19,510 bases of DNA from Anaerolineae bacterium. GTDB taxonomy: Bacteria > Chloroflexota > Anaerolineae > B4-G1. The translations under genes were made by a program, and so were the position numbers. Of the stretch, positions 15,483 to 19,510 are shown piece after piece. The notes under the pieces were generated by a model. It did not search any database. It saw nothing but the letters and a program-made list of their open reading frames with translations, and was not told the DNA's origin. The stretch lies in contig JADHWW010000135.1 of the NCBI GenBank assembly GCA_016783285.1, forward strand, positions 1-19,510, given 5' to 3'. Every line of letters begins with the position of its first letter. Position 1 is the stretch's first letter.

Positions 15483-15515
15483 CGCTCTGATCTCCTGGAT
15501 AGGGGGGGGCTACAA

Positions 15516-15567
15516 CATACGCCAGATATGGGGGTTGAGGGAACAAAACCCCCACATCTTGGGGGTT
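15516..15567 (-). promoter_or_regulatory. Two candidate NrdR boxes upstream of nrdR
   Basis: Box 1 (15547-15567) is a perfect inverted repeat, AACCCCCA-5 nt-TGGGGGTT. Box 2 (15516-15536) keeps the right half TGGGGGTT and the centre CCAGATATGG but has a weaker left half. The shared half-sites are exactly 31 bp apart, about three helical turns, which is the spacing expected of tandem NrdR boxes. They lie just after the predicted transcription start, so binding would block the promoter. Confidence 0.6.
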
Positions 15568-15579
15568 GAATGCGGACAG

Positions 15580-15608
15580 ATTATACCACACACTCACATA
15601 GCACACAA
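15580..15608 (-). promoter_or_regulatory. Promoter of the nrdR-nrdD-nrdG operon
   Basis: On the minus strand TTGTGT (15603-15608) and a perfect TATAAT (15580-15585) are 17 nt apart. Transcription would start near 15573, immediately before candidate NrdR box 1. Confidence 0.7.
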
Positions 15609-15683
15609 GGGGGCTTACACGGCGTCACCTTAAAAATCCGGCCGAACAACGAAGTTTAAGACTAGGGGATGGCTACGATGAAA

Positions 15684-15713
15684 GGAGGCCGGCGGAGTTG
15701 TCCACCGGCCTCC
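15684..15713 (-). terminator. Intrinsic-type terminator downstream of the mosaic lipoprotein gene
   Basis: A 13-bp stem (GGAGGCCGGTGGA with TCCGCCGGCCTCC, one U-G wobble) closes a 4-nt loop, followed on the minus strand by TTTC. It lies 78 nt after the lipoprotein stop. The short T-run makes it a moderate-quality terminator. The region between it and the nrd promoter (15609-15683) shows nothing else. Confidence 0.65.
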
Positions 15714-15791
15714 ACTGTTGCCGCGCTGCCAGGCTTATGTGCTCGACCCGCTTTGCTTTGGCTCAGTATCAGGTCATGGCTCAGTCACTCG

Positions 15792-16457
15792 TCACCTCAC
15801 CGCTCCATATCCCATCATCCCATCTCTGTTCGTCCAACTCCCGTACCCCAGGCGGTCAAAGTTGACCATCAGTCCCACCGGCATTGCCGGGCTCGACGAG
15901 GCCACTGCCGAGCCGGAGATGGTCGGTATCTCCGCCCAGTAGAGCACCGGTGTCTCTGGATAAACGTTGTACTTGGTTGTCGAACCGGCGGAAGTCCCAC
16001 TCTGGTAATAGAACCTCAACGTGATGTCGGTCATGCTTCCCCCCATGTTCTGTGCCAGGATGCCGGTCCAAGTCCACGGGCTCGTCCGCTGCACGCGGGG
16101 CAGGACATCGCTTCTTGTCCCTTCCGTCACCCCCTCGTATTGTGTCATGTTGGTGCATAGTCCGTCAGCGGTAGTGAATCTACGCCACTTACCCCGCATT
16201 TGAAAGGCCGGAATAGGCGTGCTGGTGACGTGGGGCGTCAGGGTAGGTGTCACTGCGACGGGGGTTTCCGTCGGCCAGGGGGTCTCCGTAGGTGGCGGGA
16301 TGGGCGTGAGGGCGAGGGTGGCAGGTTCGGTGGGCTGCGTGGTGGGCGTCTGCATCGGCGAGATGGTCTGGGCCGGTTCCGGGCCGCCACACCCGGTCAG
16401 TGCGGCCAGTGCTATCAGCCCCAGCAGGGCGGAAATCGGGTCATGCATCTTGCTCAT
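15792..16457 (-). CDS. Mosaic lipoprotein with Thr/Pro-rich linker
   Basis: The 221-residue product has a lipoprotein signal (hydrophobic LLGLIALAAL, lipobox LTGC, Cys23), then a Thr/Pro-rich linker (about 30-85) that would hold the rest away from the membrane. GKWRRFTTADGL (89-100) looks like the start of a two-component-type beta-propeller, but the propeller does not follow. Instead the sequence passes to a beta-rich segment (GILAQNMGGSMTDITLRFYYQSG, 132-154, in two parts) of a kind seen in exported repeat proteins. I infer a fusion of two genes' pieces; function unknown. The AAGGAGG 7 nt before the ATG lies inside the end of the transposase remnant. Confidence 0.6.
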   Translation of the reverse strand: MSKMHDPISALLGLIALAALTGCGGPEPAQTISPMQTPTTQPTEPATLALTPIPPPTETPWPTETPVAVTPTLTPHVTSTPIPAFQMRGKWRRFTTADGLCTNMTQYEGVTEGTRSDVLPRVQRTSPWTWTGILAQNMGGSMTDITLRFYYQSGTSAGSTTKYNVYPETPVLYWAEIPTISGSAVASSSPAMPVGLMVNFDRLGYGSWTNRDGMMGYGAVR

Positions 16458-16902
16458 CGCTCAACCTCCTTCACCTGAAATGCACAAGCGCCAGGCAGGC
16501 CGCGCCTTACGCGCACACCATCCCCGGCGCTCCGGTTCTTCACGCTCGTCTTTAATTCTTCACGATGATCGCATCTTCTCCGTCTGATAGAGTGGCCAGT
16601 GCCTCGTACGGCAACGCCTCGTACGGTTCCAACCACTCTACCAGTTCCCCCGCTGTGGGGTGGTCCAACTGTGCCCCTGCCACTGGCGTCCCGCCCAGCA
16701 CTTCGTACAGCACATACAGCAACGTGCCATGTCCTTCCGGCTGCAACGCGTCGATGCCCCATATCAGCCTTCCGTGCTCCTTCGCCGTCTCATCCAGTCT
16801 GCTCTCGACTCTCTCGTCCATCCCTCCCAACAACGCCAGGAATTGGCGGTACAACCGACCCACGTGTCGCTCGCACACCTCTATTCCGCTCTCATTCAGC
16901 AT
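16454..16902 (-). pseudogene. Degraded transposase (DDE-type) fragment
   Basis: A 116-codon open stretch (16552-16902) carries RLIWGIDALQPEGHGTLLYV, LYEVLGGTPV and LSDGEDAII, which resemble the catalytic core of a multi-domain IS transposase in which the first Asp lies in IDxLQPE and the second in SDGE. It ends at TAA 16552, inside a 20-nt segment bounded by direct repeats GTGAAGAA (16536-16543 and 16556-16563 on the other strand). Skipping one copy would continue the frame into GLPGACAFQVKEVER, plausibly the next conserved block, down to 16454. The N-terminal third and the rest of the C-terminus are absent. No terminal inverted repeats are visible. Confidence 0.6.
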
Positions 16903-16905
16903 CTA

Positions 16906-17167
16906 ATGCCCCGAATTTGTTATTTTCTAGGAATTTCGATTTACATGTATTGGAATGAGCACGAACCTCCTCATTTCCACGCCGTCTATGGAGAGTATGG
17001 AGCTGTAGTTTCCATTGAAACAGGAGAAGTGATACGGGGGGAAACTCCCGCGAAAAGCCTCACAATTGATCAAAGAATGGACAGAATTATACAGACAGGA
17101 TTTATTGGAAAACTGGGCGCGTGCCCGCTCCGAACAAGAATTGTCAAAGATTCCACCTTTGGAGTAG
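16906..17167 (+). pseudogene. DUF4160 protein gene with a single-base frameshift
   Basis: From ATG 16906 the reading is a good DUF4160 N-terminus: MPRICYFLGISIYMYWNEHE, PPHFHAVYGEYGAVVSIETG, EVIRGETPAKSLT. After 17064 the family sequence continues only in another frame: LIKEWTELYRQDLLENW, ARARSEQELSKIPPLE, stop at 17165. Removing one A at 17064-17065 restores a full protein of about 86 residues. The unshifted frame runs to 17178 with an unrelated tail. DUF4160 genes commonly stand next to DUF2442 genes, as here, and have been suggested to be toxin-antitoxin-like; function is not established. No Shine-Dalgarno sequence is present, and the transposase remnant ends 4 nt before the ATG. Confidence 0.8.
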
Positions 17168-17171
17168 TGCT

Positions 17172-17411
17172 ATGGTAAGAATTCAAAAAGCGATCCCTCT
17201 TAAAGACTATCGTTTGAGGGTAACGTTCAATACAGGTGAAGAGGGAATCTTTGACCTGAAGGATTGGTTGAACGGCCCAATCTTTTCCAGTCTCAAGGAC
17301 GAGGAAATGTTCAACCACGTGGCCATTGATGAAATTGCCGGTACGGTGTTCTGGCTTAATGGAATAGACCTTTGCCCTGACGTGGTTTATGAGCAAACGG
17401 ATTTCTCGTGA
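17172..17411 (+). CDS. DUF2442 domain protein
   Basis: The 79-residue protein starts MVRIQKAIPLKDYRLRVTF and continues NTGEEGIFDLKDWL, GPIFSSLKDEEMFNHVAID, TVFWLNGIDLCPDVVYEQ, the complete DUF2442 pattern. The ATG at 17172 is 4 nt after the restored stop of the DUF4160 gene, and TTTGGAG lies 8 nt upstream of it. It looks intact although its partner is frameshifted. In the pair it may be the neutralising or DNA-binding member; that is speculation from gene pairing. Base composition is visibly more AT-rich than the flanking his and lipoprotein genes, suggesting transfer. Confidence 0.85.
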   Translation: MVRIQKAIPLKDYRLRVTFNTGEEGIFDLKDWLNGPIFSSLKDEEMFNHVAIDEIAGTVFWLNGIDLCPDVVYEQTDFS

Positions 17412-17436
17412 AGAGTATACTGCCCCTGGAAAAGTC

Positions 17437-18240
17437 CTATGCATTTTGTACGAGGTGTGACTTATGTATCCGCATACAAGCTACGCCTATACCCAGCGCC
17501 TCCTCTAACGCCACCTGCCCCTCGTACAGAGCCCGCCCGATGATGACGCCGCTCAACCCCGCCTCATAAGCCCGCCGCACGTCCTCCAGACTGGCGACTC
17601 CGCCGGAGGCGATGACCTTCAACCCCGTTGTCCGCGCCAGGTGTGCTGTAGTCTCCACGTTGAGGCCGCTGCCCATCCCGTCGCGGGATACGTCGGTAAA
17701 GATGACCCAGCGCACTCCTTTGTCGGCCCACTGCCGGGCCAGTTCCACCGCTGTCATCGAAGCGGCCTCTCTCCAACCGTGTGTGCACACCTCTCCTTCG
17801 CGGGCGTCAATCCCCACGGCGATTTGCTCCGGGCCAAAGGTTCGCAGCGCCTCCTCGACCAGCGCCGGGTGCTCCACCGCCGCCGTGCCGACCACCACCC
17901 GGCTCACGCCCAGGGCCAGTGCCCGGCGCAGTGCCTGGAAGTCGCGCAGGCCGCCGCCGAACTGGACGCGCAGGCCGGTGGTCAGGATACGTTTCAACGC
18001 GGCCAGGTTCTCGCGACTGCCGTGGGGCAGACTTTCCAGTCTGCTGCGTTCGCCAAAGGCTCCATCCAGGTTGACGATGTGAACCCATTCTGCGCCGGCC
18101 TCCTGCCAGCGACGAGCCACGCTCAACGCATCGTCGGCGTACTTTGTCTCCTGCCCCGGATCCCCCTGCGCCAGCCGCACCACCCTCCCTCGCCGCAAGT
18201 CTACGGCTGGATACACTACCCACTCTTTTCTATTCTCCAT
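17437..18240 (-). CDS. hisA: HisA, phosphoribosylformimino-AICAR ribotide isomerase
   Basis: The 267-residue TIM barrel catalyses the Amadori isomerisation of ProFAR to PRFAR in histidine synthesis. Signatures: VYPAVDLRRGRVVRL with the first catalytic Asp, HIVNLDGAFGE, VQFGGGLRD, VGIDAREG, IFTDVSRDGMGSG with the second Asp, IASGGVASLEDV and GVIIGRALYEG. The last 13 or so residues after EEALGIG look unlike the family and may be read-through into joined DNA. ATG 18240 and its upstream GGAG both come from a heptamer repeat; a GTG at codon 9 is an alternative start. It lies 23 nt after hisH. Confidence 0.94.
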   Translation of the reverse strand: MENRKEWVVYPAVDLRRGRVVRLAQGDPGQETKYADDALSVARRWQEAGAEWVHIVNLDGAFGERSRLESLPHGSRENLAALKRILTTGLRVQFGGGLRDFQALRRALALGVSRVVVGTAAVEHPALVEEALRTFGPEQIAVGIDAREGEVCTHGWREAASMTAVELARQWADKGVRWVIFTDVSRDGMGSGLNVETTAHLARTTGLKVIASGGVASLEDVRRAYEAGLSGVIIGRALYEGQVALEEALGIGVACMRIHKSHLVQNA

Positions 18241-18261
18241 TCTCCATCCTCCATTCTCCCA
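18232..18261. repeat. Heptamer repeat at the hisA start
   Basis: On the minus strand GGAGAAT, GGAGGAT, GGAGAAT, GGAGAAT run head to tail between hisH and hisA. Each copy carries GGAG, and each is followed by G so that ATG arises at the boundary. The ATG used by hisA (18240) is one of these. Confidence 0.8.
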
Positions 18262-18263
18262 TC

Positions 18264-18875
18264 CTACCCCTCCACAAAATTCCGCAAGATGTGCAGTCCC
18301 ACCTCCTGGCTCTTCTCCGGGTGGAACTGGACACCGTAGACCCGCCCCCGGCCGACGACCGAGGGGAACGCTGCGCCGTAGTCGGTGACGGCAAGAGTGT
18401 GCTCTGGCCGGGCCTGGCAGTAGTAGGCGTGGTTAAAGTAGGCCCACGCGCCATGCGGCAGGCCGTGAAGCAGGGGGCTTTCCTCAGTCGGCTCAATCTG
18501 GTTCCAGCCGGTGTGGGGGATTTTGAGTCCTGCGGTGACGATGTCATCGGGAAAGCGAATCACGCGCCCCGGCAGGAGGCCCAGCCCGGTGTGATGTCCC
18601 ATCTCTTCGCCCTCGTCGAACAGCACCTGCATGCCGACGCAGATGCCCAGCAGCGGCTTGCCCTGCTCGACTGTCTGGCACAGCGCGTCCACCAGCCCGG
18701 CGCGGCGCATCCTGGCCATGCAGTCACCAAAGGCCCCCACGCCCGGTAGCACCACCTTCTCAGCGGCCAGGATGAGACCGGGGGCGCGGGCCAGTCGCAC
18801 CTCGGCGCCAACGGCCTCCAGTGCCTTATGCACCGAGCGCACGTTCCCCGCTCCGTAGTCAATCAGTGCGATCAT
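18264..18875 (-). CDS. hisH: HisH, glutamine amidotransferase subunit of imidazole glycerol phosphate synthase
   Basis: The 203-residue class I glutaminase supplies ammonia to HisF, which makes IGP and AICAR. It has MIALIDYGAGNVRSVHKAL, LPGVGAFGDCM, the nucleophile elbow LLGICVGMQ with Cys79, GWNQI, and the His185-Glu187 pair in VQFHPEKS. Length is standard. The ATG at 18875 lacks a Shine-Dalgarno sequence and is preceded by TTCGC-type heptamer repeats. hisF, its partner, is not in the window and does not follow hisA here. Confidence 0.95.
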   Translation of the reverse strand: MIALIDYGAGNVRSVHKALEAVGAEVRLARAPGLILAAEKVVLPGVGAFGDCMARMRRAGLVDALCQTVEQGKPLLGICVGMQVLFDEGEEMGHHTGLGLLPGRVIRFPDDIVTAGLKIPHTGWNQIEPTEESPLLHGLPHGAWAYFNHAYYCQARPEHTLAVTDYGAAFPSVVGRGRVYGVQFHPEKSQEVGLHILRNFVEG

Positions 18876-18899
18876 GCGAATTGCGAATGGCGAATGGCG
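18875..18899. repeat. Heptamer repeat upstream of hisH
   Basis: On the minus strand TTCGCCA, TTCGCCA, TTCGCAA, TTCGCAT fill the space between hisB and hisH; the last unit supplies the AT of the hisH ATG. The unit differs from that at hisA, but the arrangement is the same. Confidence 0.75.
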
Positions 18900-18902
18900 A
18901 AA

Positions 18903-19490
18903 TTATAGTGTGCCCTTGGTCGAAGGTATTTTCTCGCCACGGCGTGGGTCGAGGCGGGTGGCGGCGTCCAGGGCGCGGGCCAATGCCTTGAACAGCGCCT
19001 CGGCCTTGTGATGATCGTCTCGCCCGTAGAGGACGCGGGCGTGGATGTTGGCGCGAGCGGTGACGGCGAAGGACTCGAAAAAGTGCGGGATCAGTGTCAC
19101 CGGCAAGCCACCGACAGCAGGCCCGGCCCAGGCCATCTCGGTCACACCGTAGGGGCGGCCGGAGAGGTCCAGCGCGACGTGGGCCAGTGACTCGTCCATC
19201 GGCACGTAGGCCGCGCCGATGCGGACGATGCCCGCCCGGTTGCCCAGAGCCTGGTCGAAGGCCTCGCCCAGAGCCAGGGCCACGTCTTCCACCGTGTGAT
19301 GGGGGTCCACATGCAGGTCGCCGCTCGCCTGCACCGTCAGGTCGAACAGGCCGTGAACGGCGACGTGGGCCAGCATGTGGTCGAGGAAGCCGATGCCGGT
19401 GTCTACCTCGTAGTGGCCTGTGCCGTCAAGATCGAGGGTGACCCGGACGTCCGTCTCGCGGGTCTGACGATGAACTGTCGCAGTGCGCAT
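18903..19490 (-). CDS. hisB: HisB, imidazoleglycerol-phosphate dehydratase
   Basis: The 195-residue enzyme converts IGP to imidazole-acetol phosphate. Metal-binding His/Glu motifs are complete: [41 protein letters not shown] and [29 protein letters not shown] is also typical. It is a single-domain enzyme without the phosphatase found in enteric HisB. ATG 19490 is chosen because AAGGAG lies 8 nt upstream; a GTG at 19496 would be too close to it. The C-terminus ends at the repeats preceding hisH. Confidence 0.95.
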   Translation of the reverse strand: MRTATVHRQTRETDVRVTLDLDGTGHYEVDTGIGFLDHMLAHVAVHGLFDLTVQASGDLHVDPHHTVEDVALALGEAFDQALGNRAGIVRIGAAYVPMDESLAHVALDLSGRPYGVTEMAWAGPAVGGLPVTLIPHFFESFAVTARANIHARVLYGRDDHHKAEALFKALARALDAATRLDPRRGEKIPSTKGTL

Positions 19491-19492
19491 AT

Positions 19493-19510
19493 TCACAACT
19501 CCTTCAACGC
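19493..19510 (-). CDS. Last codons of an upstream gene, probably of the his operon (partial)
   Basis: At the window edge the minus strand reads Ala-Leu-Lys-Glu-Leu then TGA, overlapping the region of the hisB ribosome-binding site. An ending of this kind so close to hisB suggests an upstream his gene such as hisC or hisD, but five codons cannot identify it. Confidence 0.35.

Noticed and set aside
16660..17178. Plus-strand ORF of 172 codons as the true DUF4160 gene
   Set aside because: Residues upstream of the Met at 16906 are antisense to the transposase remnant, and family members start at that Met. The last 38 codons are out of the family frame.
1..19510. tRNA, rRNA or riboswitch genes
   Set aside because: I saw no cloverleaf-like stretch, rRNA segment or recognisable riboswitch core on either strand. 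A covariance-model scan would be needed to exclude weak cases.

Overview
The window looks like chromosomal DNA from a Chloroflexota bacterium, probably of the Anaerolineae. The clues are a GC-rich background, a 7TM-HD cyclic-di-AMP phosphodiesterase, an rpsU-yqeY pair, an oxygen-sensitive class III ribonucleotide reductase operon, several lipoproteins with Thr/Pro-rich linkers or laminin/glucanase-like domains, and many locally amplified 7-16 nt repeats between genes. The lineage is inferred from style and has not been tested. Nearly all genes are on the minus strand, so operons read from high to low coordinates.

Reading rightwards: 1-123 is an array of four small hairpins. It is followed by pgpH-like 7TM-HD (116-2245), yqeY (2379-2825) and rpsU (2853-3062), the last driven by a perfect TTGACA-17-TATAAT promoter. 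Next is a co-directional block read from 10543 down to 3144: two paralogous lipoproteins, a 1253-residue type IIG-like restriction-modification enzyme, a small unknown protein overlapping its stop codon, an mtaB-type tRNA methylthiotransferase, and a CBS-CBS-ACT protein. A small TPR-like gene (10869-11336) is divergent from this block.

From 11.3 to 12.1 kb lies the wreck of a GAF-domain histidine kinase. Upstream of it, reading leftwards from 15482, is a complete anaerobic dNTP-synthesis operon: nrdR, nrdD, a separate 64-residue ORF that carries the glycyl-radical motif missing from the NrdD ORF, and nrdG. Its promoter is followed by two candidate NrdR boxes exactly 31 bp apart.

From about 15.7 to 17.5 kb is an accessory patch: a mosaic lipoprotein, a decayed transposase, a frameshifted DUF4160 gene and an intact DUF2442 gene. 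The window ends in a histidine biosynthesis operon read leftwards: the tail of an upstream gene, hisB, hisH, hisA.

The most interesting items are the split class III ribonucleotide reductase with its operator, the broken DUF4160/DUF2442 pair abutting a transposase remnant, the restriction-modification enzyme translationally coupled to a small unknown protein and to lipoproteins, and the short repeats that supply start or stop codons of real genes.
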